A stretch of DNA of 64,000 nucleotides from Pseudomonas cremoris (GTDB taxonomy: Bacteria; Pseudomonadota; Gammaproteobacteria; Pseudomonadales; Pseudomonadaceae), in NCBI RefSeq assembly GCF_014230465.1, contig NZ_JAAXCY010000011.1, forward strand, positions 124,001-188,000. The letters are read 5' to 3'. The position numbers were made by a program, and so were the translations under genes. The notes beneath the pieces are model-generated. The model saw only the letters and a program-made list of their open reading frames with translations, was not told where the DNA came from and ran no database searches. Below, in pieces: positions 56,879-64,000 of this stretch (its first letter is position 1; every line of letters starts with the position of its first letter).

Positions 56879-57772
56879 ATGAAAAAGTTAAGCTTGATAT
56901 TAGGCTGCGTCCTGCTGTTTGCAGGCATTGCGCAAGCCGCCGAAAAACCGGTGATCCGCATCGGTGCCCGGGTGTTTACCGAACAGACCCTGCTCGCCGA
57001 AATCACCTCCCAATACCTGCGCACCAAGGGCTATGACACCCGCGTAACCGGCGGCCTGGGCAGCAACCTGGCGCGCAGTGCCCAGGAAAGCGGGCAGCTG
57101 GATTTGATCTGGGAATACACCGGCGTGTCGCTGGTGGCCTACAACCATGTGGACGAGAAGCTCGACAGCGAACAGTCCTACGCTCGGGTGAAAGAACTCG
57201 ACGCGAAAAAAGGTCTGGTCTGGCTCTCGCCATCGCGCTTCAGCAACACCTATGCGCTGGCGCTGCCTGAGAAGGTTGCCCAGGAACATCCTGAGATCAA
57301 TAGCATCAGCGACCTGACTCAAGCCGTCGCGTCCAAGGCCGACGCCCACCGCCTGGTGGCCCTGGACACCGAGTTCGCCAACCGCTCCGACGGCCTGGCC
57401 GGCATGGTCAAGCTGTACGACATGAACCTGACCCGCAAAAACACCCGGCAGATGGACGCCGGCCTGGTCTACACCGCCCTGCGTAACGGCCAAGTGTTTG
57501 CCGGTTTGGTCTACACCACTGACGGGCGTCTGAATGCCTTCAAGTTGAAGCTGCTGGAAGACGACAAGCACTACTTCCCGGACTACACCGCAGCGCCCGT
57601 AGTGCGTCAGGTGTATCTCGACGCCCACCCGCAATTGGCCGACGACCTCAAGCCGCTCGCCGCGCTGTTCGACGACGAAACCATGCGCCAGCTGAACGCG
57701 CGGGTCGACGTCGACCATGAAAGCCCTTCCGCTGTTGCCGCCGACTTCCTGCGCCAACATCCGATCAACTAA
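56879..57772 (+). CDS. opuCC: Quaternary-amine binding protein (OpuCC/OsmF-like)
   Basis: A 297-residue periplasmic protein of the OpuAC family. Signal peptide residues 1-20 (FAGIAQAAE). Features are IRIGARVFTEQTLLAEITSQYLRTKGYDT, IWEYTGVSLVAYN (candidate aromatic cage residues Trp/Tyr) and DAGLVYTALRNGQVFAGLVYTTDGRL. The operon type in pseudomonads is reported to favour carnitine for osmoprotection; the exact ligand is not visible. Confidence 0.9.
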   Translation: MKKLSLILGCVLLFAGIAQAAEKPVIRIGARVFTEQTLLAEITSQYLRTKGYDTRVTGGLGSNLARSAQESGQLDLIWEYTGVSLVAYNHVDEKLDSEQSYARVKELDAKKGLVWLSPSRFSNTYALALPEKVAQEHPEINSISDLTQAVASKADAHRLVALDTEFANRSDGLAGMVKLYDMNLTRKNTRQMDAGLVYTALRNGQVFAGLVYTTDGRLNAFKLKLLEDDKHYFPDYTAAPVVRQVYLDAHPQLADDLKPLAALFDDETMRQLNARVDVDHESPSAVAADFLRQHPIN

Positions 57773-57784
57773 CGAGGAGAAGAC

Positions 57785-58438
57785 ATGGAATTTTTGAACG
57801 CCTTTTCCCATCTTGATTGGGCCCAAGTCCTGCACCTGACCGGGCAGCACATCACCCTGGTCGGCATCGCCGTGATCCTTGCGATCCTGATTGGCGTGCC
57901 CCTGGGCATCCTGATGACCCGCTTCCCGACGCTGGCTGGCCCGCTACAAGCCAGCGCCACGGTACTGCTGACCGTGCCGTCCATCGCCCTGTTTGGCCTG
58001 CTGCTGCCGTTCTACTCCAAGTTCGGTCAGGGCCTGGGGCCAATGCCAGCGATTACCGCCGTGTTCCTCTACTCCCTCTTGCCGATCATGCGTAACACCT
58101 ACCTGGCCCTGACCGGCGTGGAACCGGGTATTCGCGAGGCCGCACGCGGCATCGGCATGACCTTCGGCCAGCGCCTGCGCATGGTCGAGTTGCCCATCGC
58201 CGTGCCGGTGATCCTCGCCGGTGTACGCACCGCCGTGGTGATGAATATTGGTGTGATGACCATCGCCGCCACCATCGGCGCCGGTGGCCTGGGTGTACTT
58301 ATTCTGGCTTCCATCAGCCGCAGCGACATGTCGATGCTGATCGTCGGCGCCGTGCTGGTCAGTCTTCTGGCCATCTTCGCCGACCTGCTTTTGCAATGGC
58401 TGCAACGCTCGCTGACTCCAAAAGGATTGCTCAAATGA
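57785..58438 (+). CDS. opuCB: Quaternary-amine ABC transporter permease (OpuCB-like)
   Basis: A 217-residue second permease, five or six helices. TVPSIALFGLLLPFYSKFGQGLGPMPAI and the EAA loop IREAARGIGMTFGQRLRMVELPIAVPVILAG are characteristic. It overlaps the ATPase gene by 4 nt (ATGA). Confidence 0.91.
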   Translation: MEFLNAFSHLDWAQVLHLTGQHITLVGIAVILAILIGVPLGILMTRFPTLAGPLQASATVLLTVPSIALFGLLLPFYSKFGQGLGPMPAITAVFLYSLLPIMRNTYLALTGVEPGIREAARGIGMTFGQRLRMVELPIAVPVILAGVRTAVVMNIGVMTIAATIGAGGLGVLILASISRSDMSMLIVGAVLVSLLAIFADLLLQWLQRSLTPKGLLK

Positions 58439-59592
58439 TCGAACTTCAAAACCTGTCCAAGACCTTCCAAAGCAACGGCAAGACTGTCACCGCCGTGAAC
58501 GATGTGAGCCTGACCGTCAACGAAGGCGAAATTTGCGTATTCCTCGGCCCATCGGGTTGCGGCAAGAGCACCACGCTAAAAATGATCAACCGCCTGATCA
58601 AACCGACCTCGGGCAAGATTTTGATCAACGGCGAAGACACCACCGACCTGGATGAAGTGTCCCTGCGTCGCAACATCGGCTATGTGATCCAGCAGATCGG
58701 CCTGTTCCCCAACATGACCATCGAGGAAAACATCGTGGTCGTGCCCAAACTGCTCGGCTGGGACAAACAGAAATGCCACGACCGCGCCCGCGAGTTGATG
58801 AGCATGATCAAGTTGGAGCCCAAGCAGTACCTGCACCGCTACCCGCGTGAGTTGTCCGGTGGCCAGCAACAGCGGATCGGTGTGATCCGTGCGTTGGCGG
58901 CCGATGCGCCGTTGCTGTTGATGGATGAGCCGTTCGGCGCAGTCGACCCGATCAACCGTGAAATGATCCAGAACGAGTTCTTCGAGATGCAACGCGCGCT
59001 GAACAAGACCGTGATCATGGTCAGCCACGACATCGACGAAGCCATCAAGCTAGGTGACAAGATCGCCATCTTCCGCGCCGGCAAGCTGCTGCAGATCGAC
59101 CACCCGGACACGCTGCTGGCGCACCCGGCCGACGAATTCGTCAGCAACTTCGTGGGTCAGGACAGCACCCTCAAGCGCCTGCTGCTGGTGAAGGCCGAGG
59201 ATGCGGCGGACAACGCGCCGTCGGTGAGCCCGGAAACCCCGGTGGCCGATGCGCTGGAATTGATGGACGAACATGACCGCCGCTATGTGGTGGTGACCTG
59301 CGCCGAGAACAAGGCGCTGGGTTATGTACGACGTCGCGACTTGCACCGTCAGACCGGCACCTGCGGCCAGTACCTGCGCGAATTCAACGCCACGGCGGCG
59401 TATGACGAGCATTTGCGCATCCTGCTGTCGCGCATGTACGAGTTCAACCGCTCGTGGTTGCCGGTGATGGATGCGGAGCGGGTGTTTTTGGGGGAGGTGA
59501 CGCAGGAGTCGATTGCCGAGTACTTGAGCTCGGGTAAATCCCGTGGCGGCAAGACCAGTATCGTCTCCCCTGCGGAAACCGCCCTGGCCTGA
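58435..59592 (+). CDS. opuCA: Quaternary-amine ABC transporter ATPase (OpuCA-like) with CBS domains
   Basis: A 385-residue ATPase: Walker A GPSGCGKSTTLK, Q-loop IQQIGLFPNMT, signature LSGGQQQRIGVIRAL and Walker B LLLMDEPFGAVDP. A CBS pair covers about residues 255-375 (MDEHDRRYVVVTCAENKALGYVRRRDL, LLSRMYEFNRSWLPVMDAERVFLGEV). In OpuA/OpuC systems the CBS pair senses ionic strength or cyclic-di-AMP, so osmotic gating is plausible. ATG at 58435. Confidence 0.93.
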   Translation: MIELQNLSKTFQSNGKTVTAVNDVSLTVNEGEICVFLGPSGCGKSTTLKMINRLIKPTSGKILINGEDTTDLDEVSLRRNIGYVIQQIGLFPNMTIEENIVVVPKLLGWDKQKCHDRARELMSMIKLEPKQYLHRYPRELSGGQQQRIGVIRALAADAPLLLMDEPFGAVDPINREMIQNEFFEMQRALNKTVIMVSHDIDEAIKLGDKIAIFRAGKLLQIDHPDTLLAHPADEFVSNFVGQDSTLKRLLLVKAEDAADNAPSVSPETPVADALELMDEHDRRYVVVTCAENKALGYVRRRDLHRQTGTCGQYLREFNATAAYDEHLRILLSRMYEFNRSWLPVMDAERVFLGEVTQESIAEYLSSGKSRGGKTSIVSPAETALA

Positions 59593-59614
59593 TCTGACAC
59601 CACTCGGTTAAAAC

Positions 59615-59703
59615 TGTGGGAGGGGGCTTGCCCCCGATAGCGGTGTGCCAGCTACCGATAAGCTGACTGACACACTGTAATCGGGGGCAAGCCCCCTCCC
59701 ACA
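59615..59703. repeat. REPIN of a second REP type
   Basis: TGTGGGAGGGGGCTTGCCCC and its complement around a 42-nt loop. The core GGGGGCTTGCCCCC differs from the GCGGGCTTGCTCGC of the other eight, so it belongs to another REP family. Confidence 0.88.
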
Positions 59704-59838
59704 TTTGCTCTATGGTGTATCAGGGAAATCCCGCCGATTTGCCCCCTCCGGGGAACATCAATCCGTCACACCTGTCGGTTACATAAGTAGCTGCACGGGT
59801 GCTCGCGACGAACGCGTGCAAAAACGCGACATTTTTAG

Positions 59839-59867
59839 TTGATCTCAAGCCCCTCACGCCCTAAAGT
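59839..59867 (+). promoter_or_regulatory. Sigma70-type promoter upstream of speC
   Basis: TTGATC (59839-59844), 17 nt, TAAAGT (59862-59867). Predicted start near 59875. It drives either a short RNA ending at 59964 or the long speC leader. Confidence 0.55.
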
Positions 59868-59874
59868 TCGCGCC

Positions 59875-59964
59875 GAACGTCCATGCTGGAAACGATCCAT
59901 CCGGCTCAAGTACTGACGACGAGACAGCAAGGCCAAGGGAAGCGGTTAATCCCATGGCCTTTTT
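59875..59964 (+). ncRNA. Candidate small RNA or terminated speC leader
   Basis: About 90 nt from the predicted start to a rho-independent terminator: AAGGCC(A)AGGGA, about 9-nt loop, TCCC(AT)GGCCTT then T5 (59929-59964). The speC start codon lies a further 106 nt downstream. No open frame of note. The rest of the 477-bp gap between opuCA and speC (59704-59838 and 59965-60069) shows nothing I recognise. Confidence 0.5.
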
Positions 59965-60069
59965 GCTTTCGGCGACATGCCTTGGGAAGTAGGCGAACCA
60001 AAGTGGGGATACGGAGGACGTTCATTTGCACCCATTGATCAATCTAGTTTGCCCTTAGGAGTTCCCAGC

Positions 60070-61233
60070 ATGTCGATCAACGTCGAAGATTATTTCGCGC
60101 GCGCCACTTTTGACAAAATGAAGGCGTTCGCCGACAAGCAAGAAACCCCGTTCGTGGTGATCGACACCGCGATGATCAGCCAGGCCTACGATGACCTGCG
60201 CGCCGGTTTCGAATTCGCCAAGGTCTATTACGCGGTCAAGGCCAACCCGGCCGTCGAGATCATCGACCTGCTCAAAGAGAAAGGTTCGAGCTTCGACATC
60301 GCCTCGATCTACGAGCTGGACAAGGTGATGGACCGTGGCGTCAGCGCCGACCGTATCAGCTACGGCAACACCATCAAGAAATCCAAGGACATCCGTTACT
60401 TCTACGAGAAAGGCGTGCGCCTGTTCTCCACCGACTCCGAAGCCGACCTGCGCAACATCGCCAAGGCCGCGCCGGGTTCGAAAGTGTATGTACGTATCCT
60501 CACCGAAGGCTCGACCACGGCTGACTGGCCTCTGTCGCGCAAATTCGGCTGCCAGACCGACATGGCCATGGACCTGCTGATCCTGGCCCGTGACCTGGGC
60601 CTGGTGCCGTACGGCATCTCGTTCCACGTCGGTTCCCAACAGCGCGACATCAGCGTGTGGGACGCGGCGATCGCCAAGGTCAAAGTGATCTTCGAACGCC
60701 TGAAGGAAGAAGACGGCATCCACCTCAAGCTGATCAACATGGGCGGCGGCTTCCCGGCCAACTACATCACCCGTACCAACAGCCTGGAAACCTACGCCGA
60801 AGAAATCATCCGCTTCCTCAAGGAAGACTTCGGCGACGACCTGCCGGAAATCATCCTGGAACCAGGCCGTTCGCTGATCGCCAACGCCGGTATCCTGGTC
60901 AGCGAAGTGGTATTGGTTGCACGTAAATCCCGCACCGCCGTCGAGCGTTGGGTGTACACGGACGTGGGCAAATTCTCCGGCCTGATCGAAACCATGGACG
61001 AAGCCATCAAGTTCCCGATCTGGACCGAGAAGAAAGGCGAGATGGAAGAAGTGGTCATCGCTGGTCCTACTTGCGACAGCGCCGACATCATGTACGAAAA
61101 CTACAAGTACGGCCTGCCGTTGAACCTGGCGATTGGTGATCGTTTGTACTGGTTGTCGACGGGTGCGTACACCACCAGCTACAGCGCGGTTGAGTTCAAT
61201 GGGTTTCCGCCGTTGAAGTCGTTTTACGTGTAA
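60070..61233 (+). CDS. speC: Ornithine decarboxylase (type III fold)
   Basis: A PLP-dependent decarboxylase (387 residues) making putrescine from ornithine, the first step of polyamine synthesis. It is of the alanine-racemase-like eukaryotic type. The PLP lysine is Lys57 (YYAVKANPAVEI). The phosphate site is GGGFPANY and EPGRSL, and the active-site cysteine lies in GPTCDSAD (about residue 340). Lysine decarboxylases of this fold exist, but the gene order with the SEL1 protein and piuC matches P. aeruginosa speC. ATG at 60070 after TTAGGAG. Confidence 0.93.
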   Translation: MSINVEDYFARATFDKMKAFADKQETPFVVIDTAMISQAYDDLRAGFEFAKVYYAVKANPAVEIIDLLKEKGSSFDIASIYELDKVMDRGVSADRISYGNTIKKSKDIRYFYEKGVRLFSTDSEADLRNIAKAAPGSKVYVRILTEGSTTADWPLSRKFGCQTDMAMDLLILARDLGLVPYGISFHVGSQQRDISVWDAAIAKVKVIFERLKEEDGIHLKLINMGGGFPANYITRTNSLETYAEEIIRFLKEDFGDDLPEIILEPGRSLIANAGILVSEVVLVARKSRTAVERWVYTDVGKFSGLIETMDEAIKFPIWTEKKGEMEEVVIAGPTCDSADIMYENYKYGLPLNLAIGDRLYWLSTGAYTTSYSAVEFNGFPPLKSFYV

Positions 61234-61246
61234 GGCAGCCGTCAAT

Positions 61247-61277
61247 AAAAAACCCATGACATGTCATGGGTTTTTTT
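61247..61277. terminator. Bidirectional terminator speC / SEL1 gene
   Basis: AAAAAACCCATGACATGTCATGGGTTTTTTT, a self-complementary stem serving two convergent genes. Confidence 0.93.
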
Positions 61278-61282
61278 ACGCC

Positions 61283-62032
61283 TCAGGAAAGGCTTTTGGC
61301 GCGCTGTTGATAGGCATCGGCCATCGCCCGAACCTGCGGATCATTCGCTGCGGCCAACGCCTTGTACGCTGTACGCAGGAACTTCAAATTCCCTCCCACC
61401 AACGCCTTGCGCAACCACTCCAGCGCCACGTCGACCTGCCCCCTGTCCGCCAGCACCGCCGCGTAGCTGAACTGCCCGCGAAAATCCCCGCCTTCGGCTG
61501 AGCGTCGATACCAGTCCACTGCCGCCTCCAAGTCCCGTTGGCAGAACCGGCCGTCTTCCAGATAACGTCCCACCAGGTTCATCGACTTGGCGTGGCCTTG
61601 TTCAGCAGCCAAGCGATAAAAGGTCAAGGCTTGCGGTTGGTCTTCTGCAACACCGCGCCCAGTGGCAAGCAGATTGGCGTAGTTGTACTGCGACCAATCC
61701 AACCCCGCCTCAGCCGCCACGTGGTATTCCCGTGCAGCCGCCGCCTCATCGGTGGCGCAACCCCAGCCATGCTCTAAGCACCGCCCGGCCATATTGCGTG
61801 CCATCAGGTGCCCGCTTTGAGCCGCGATCTGGAACCAGCGCAGTGCCAAGGCTTCATCCCGTGCAATGCCACGGCCTTCCAGCAAGATTTGCCCGAGCAG
61901 CGCCTGGGCGTCGACCACGCCCTCCTTCGCCGCCATCAAGATCGCCTGGGCAGCGCGCACCGGGGACTCATCCAGCATGCTTTGCAACTGCTCGACATTG
62001 AGCACTTCTTCACGACGCAGCAAAAAGCCCAT
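61283..62032 (-). CDS. SEL1-like repeat protein
   Basis: A 249-residue all-helical protein with about five SEL1/TPR repeats of about 36 residues (AQALLGQILLEGRGIARDEALALRWFQIAAQSGH, SQYNYANLLATGRGVAEDQPQALTFYRLAAEQGH). Such repeats bind proteins; the partner is unknown. It follows piuC by one base (62033), so the two are co-transcribed and probably iron-regulated together. No signal peptide. Confidence 0.88.
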   Translation of the reverse strand: MGFLLRREEVLNVEQLQSMLDESPVRAAQAILMAAKEGVVDAQALLGQILLEGRGIARDEALALRWFQIAAQSGHLMARNMAGRCLEHGWGCATDEAAAAREYHVAAEAGLDWSQYNYANLLATGRGVAEDQPQALTFYRLAAEQGHAKSMNLVGRYLEDGRFCQRDLEAAVDWYRRSAEGGDFRGQFSYAAVLADRGQVDVALEWLRKALVGGNLKFLRTAYKALAAANDPQVRAMADAYQQRAKSLS

Positions 62033-62033
62033 G

Positions 62034-62714
62034 TCAGACCTCAGCCCAGCGGCGCAGCAGGTTGTGGTAAGTGCCGGTGAGCTGGATCAACGCCGGGTGG
62101 TCGGGCACGTCTGCGGTCAATTGCTGGATCGCACCGTCCATTTCGAACAGCAGGGTGCGCTGGCTGTCTTCGCGTACCAGGCTTTGGGTCCAGAAAAATG
62201 AGGCATAGCGTGCGCCACGGGTCACGGCGTTGACTTTGTGCAGGCTGGAGCCGGGGTACAGCACCATGTCGCCGGCGGGCAGCTTGACCCGCTGCAGACC
62301 GAAAGTGTCCTGGATCTCCAGTTCGCCGCCGTCGTATTCATCAGGGTCGCTGAAGAACAGGGTGGACGACAGGTCGGTACGCACCCGCTCAAAGCTGCCC
62401 CGTGCCTGGCGCACGGCGTTGTCGATGTGGAAATCGAAACTGTCACCAGCGGTGTAGCAATTGAACAGCGGCGGGAAGACCTTGTTCGGTAACGCCGCTG
62501 ACATAAACAGCGGATTTTTCCACAACCGTTCGAGCATCGCGGCGCCGATTTCCTTGGCCAGTGGGTGGCCTTCGGGCAATTGCAGGTTGTGCTTGGCTTT
62601 CGCGGATTGGTGCCCGGCGGTGATTTTGCCGTCGGCCCATTCGGTGGTTTCCAGCGCTTGGCGAATGCGCTGCACTTCCTCACGAGAGAACAGGCCGGGA
62701 ATATGCAGCAGCAT
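62034..62714 (-). CDS. piuC: Fe(II)/2-oxoglutarate dioxygenase PiuC
   Basis: A 226-residue PKHD-type hydroxylase (YbiX/PiuC family). The iron triad is His96, Asp98 (DFHIDNAV) and His159 (SSLHKVNAV), and Arg169 (RGARY) fits 2-oxoglutarate. The substrate is unknown; in Pseudomonas the gene is iron-regulated and paired with the siderophore receptor piuA, as here (divergent). ATG at 62714 ([13 protein letters not shown]) is the family start. Confidence 0.94.
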   Translation of the reverse strand: MLLHIPGLFSREEVQRIRQALETTEWADGKITAGHQSAKAKHNLQLPEGHPLAKEIGAAMLERLWKNPLFMSAALPNKVFPPLFNCYTAGDSFDFHIDNAVRQARGSFERVRTDLSSTLFFSDPDEYDGGELEIQDTFGLQRVKLPAGDMVLYPGSSLHKVNAVTRGARYASFFWTQSLVREDSQRTLLFEMDGAIQQLTADVPDHPALIQLTGTYHNLLRRWAEV

Positions 62715-62746
62715 GGGGCGATACCACCTGAAATCAGAGAGATGCC

Positions 62747-62767
62747 AATGGTATTGATTCTTATCAA
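62747..62767. promoter_or_regulatory. Candidate Fur box before piuC
   Basis: On the minus strand TTGATAAGAATCAATACC resembles the GATAATGATAATC Fur repeat pattern, about 35-50 nt upstream of the piuC start. Confidence 0.5.
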
Positions 62768-62858
62768 GCCTGTAAAACACCGTGGACGGATGAGATCGTA
62801 AAAACCGTAAGCGGAAAGTGTAAAGAATGTAAATTCAACGCAATTAGCAATGTATCGC

Positions 62859-62873
62859 AATTGATATGAATAC
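62859..62873. promoter_or_regulatory. Possible Fur site before piuA
   Basis: AATTGATATGAATAC is a weaker match to the Fur hexamer pattern, 51 nt upstream of the piuA start, close to a possible -10 region. Confidence 0.3.
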
Positions 62874-62923
62874 TTGTTCACCCTATATTCCGCGGCCTCA
62901 CATCCTTGGGGAAAGGACACGTC

Positions 62924-64000
62924 ATGTCGCGCACTTCAATAAAAACACCTGCCAGTTCACCACGCATGCTGGCTTCGGCCATCGGCGTTGCTCTCACTGC
63001 AAGCTCTGCTGCCCACCTGGCGCAAGCGGCTGAAGACACCGAACAAAAAGGCGAGCGCAACAGCATTTCTCTGGGCGCCACCAGCATCACCGGCCAGGAA
63101 CAGGACAACACCTCCTACCAAGTGGAAAAAGCCTCGTCGCAGAAGTACACCGCGCCGCTGGTCGACACTCCGCGCTCGGTCACTGTGGTGCCACAACAGG
63201 TTCTCAAGGACACCGCCGCCACCTCGTTGCAAGATGCCTTGCGCACCGTACCGGGGATCACGTTCGGCGCCGGCGAAGGCGGCAACCCACAGGGCGACCG
63301 TCCGTTCATCCGTGGTTTTGACGCCCAGGGCGACACGTACCTGGACGGCGTGCGCGACACCGGCGGCCAGAGCCGCGAGATCTTCGACATCGAGTCCATC
63401 GAAGTCAGCAAAGGCCCGAACTCTTCTTTCGGTGGTCGTGGTTCGGCCGGTGGCAGCATCAACCTGGTGAGCAAGACCCCACAAGCGCGGGACTTCACCA
63501 ACGGCGGCTTTACCTACGGCTCCGACCAGACTCGCCGCTACGTGCTCGACGTGAACCGTCAGTTCCTCGACGACAGCGCTGCGTTCCGCTTGAACCTGAT
63601 GAGCCACGAACAGAACGTCGCCGGCCGTGACGCAATCAATTACGACCGTTGGGGCGTGGCCCCGTCGCTGACGTTTGGCCTGGGCACCCCGACCCGCGTC
63701 AACCTCAGCTACTACCACATGGAAAGTAACGATCTGCCGGATTCGGGGATTCCTTACGGCTATGGCTCGTCGACCGCGACTGCACACGTGCATGACAAAC
63801 CCAACGATGGCGGTGACAGCAACAACTTCTACGGCCTCAAGAGCCGCGACTTCCGCAAGACCCGCGCCGATATCAGCACCTTTTCCGTCGAGCACGACCT
63901 GAACGACAACATGACGCTGAAAAACACCCTGCGTCATGGCAGCACCGGCCAGGACTACATCCTCACTCAGCCGGATGACAGCAAGCTCAACGTGAACAAA
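62924..64000 (+). CDS. piuA: TonB-dependent siderophore receptor PiuA/Fiu-like, 5' part
   Basis: The first 359 codons of a catecholate-type receptor; the gene runs off the right edge. Signal peptide residues 1-36 (ASSAAHLAQAAED). The plug domain (about 75-205) shows SVTVVPQQVLKD, DALRTVPGITFGAGEGGNPQGDRPFIRGFDAQGDTYLDGVRD and FGGRGSAGGSINLVSK; barrel strands follow. PiuA and Fiu import ferric catecholates and some siderophore-antibiotic conjugates. ATG at 62924; divergent from piuC across a 209-bp control region. Confidence 0.93.
   Translation, partial: MSRTSIKTPASSPRMLASAIGVALTASSAAHLAQAAEDTEQKGERNSISLGATSITGQEQDNTSYQVEKASSQKYTAPLVDTPRSVTVVPQQVLKDTAATSLQDALRTVPGITFGAGEGGNPQGDRPFIRGFDAQGDTYLDGVRDTGGQSREIFDIESIEVSKGPNSSFGGRGSAGGSINLVSKTPQARDFTNGGFTYGSDQTRRYVLDVNRQFLDDSAAFRLNLMSHEQNVAGRDAINYDRWGVAPSLTFGLGTPTRVNLSYYHMESNDLPDSGIPYGYGSSTATAHVHDKPNDGGDSNNFYGLKSRDFRKTRADISTFSVEHDLNDNMTLKNTLRHGSTGQDYILTQPDDSKLNVNK

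Noticed and set aside
62222..62920. 232-codon minus-strand frame reaching across the piuC/piuA control region
   Set aside because: It overlaps piuC in another frame and covers the Fur-like sites; no family similarity.

Overview
The window looks like chromosome of a Pseudomonas of the P. fluorescens group. The evidence is the gene order (yhdP-rng-maf-mreDCB / gatCAB; sspB-sspA-petCBA-rpsI-rplM; roxSR / dppA-opdP-dppBCDF; speC-SEL1-piuC-piuA), high GC with long antisense shadow ORFs, and nine paired REP (REPIN) elements built on GTGGGAGCGGGCTTGCTCGC-type cores. I see no prophage, transposase, integrase, CRISPR array, rRNA or tRNA.

Layout. 1-5.7 kb, minus strand: 5' end of yhdP, RNase G, a Maf nucleotide pyrophosphatase and the rod-shape genes mreD, mreC, mreB, with a perfect 16-bp hairpin between mreB and mreC. 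5.9-9.1 kb: gatCAB, the amidotransferase for tRNA-dependent Asn/Gln charging. 9.3-12.2 kb: RlpA-like lipoprotein, cation/proton exchanger, carboxymuconolactone decarboxylase-like protein, AEC transporter. 12.4-17.8 kb: galactarate catabolic operon (kdgD, semialdehyde dehydrogenase, gudP-type permease, garD). Its GntR/FadR regulator lies at 19.3-20.1 kb, beyond a zinc phospholipase C-like gene that carries a LexA-type SOS box in its promoter. 20.2-25.1 kb: sspB, sspA, the cytochrome bc1 complex and ribosomal proteins S9 and L13. 25.4-32.7 kb: aldo/keto reductase, LCAD-type acyl-CoA dehydrogenase, GlxA-type regulator, zapE, trpS, a small hydrolase, zapG. 32.9-37.5 kb: SbmA/YddA-like ABC exporter, redox two-component system roxSR, a SIMPL-domain protein.

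37.7-40.5 kb holds the most accessory-looking gene: a 952-residue protein that resembles the large Pseudomonas 'dermonecrotic toxin domain' (DUF6543-like) proteins, with a membrane-inserting stretch and an AT-richer C-terminal module. 40.7-53.3 kb is a di/oligopeptide uptake array: four paralogous DppA-type binding proteins, an OprD-family porin and one DppBCDF transporter. 53.4-54.0 kb has two tiny secreted acidic proteins. 54.2-64 kb: release factor 3, an OpuC-type quaternary-amine ABC transporter behind a structured leader, ornithine decarboxylase speC behind a leader that looks like a small RNA gene, a SEL1 protein, and the piuC / piuA iron-uptake pair, with piuA cut by the window end.

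Most genes are core metabolism or envelope functions. The regulatory DNA is often more informative than the proteins: a LexA box, paired GntR half-sites, candidate Fur sites, attenuator-like hairpins, two probable ATT start codons and a candidate small RNA.
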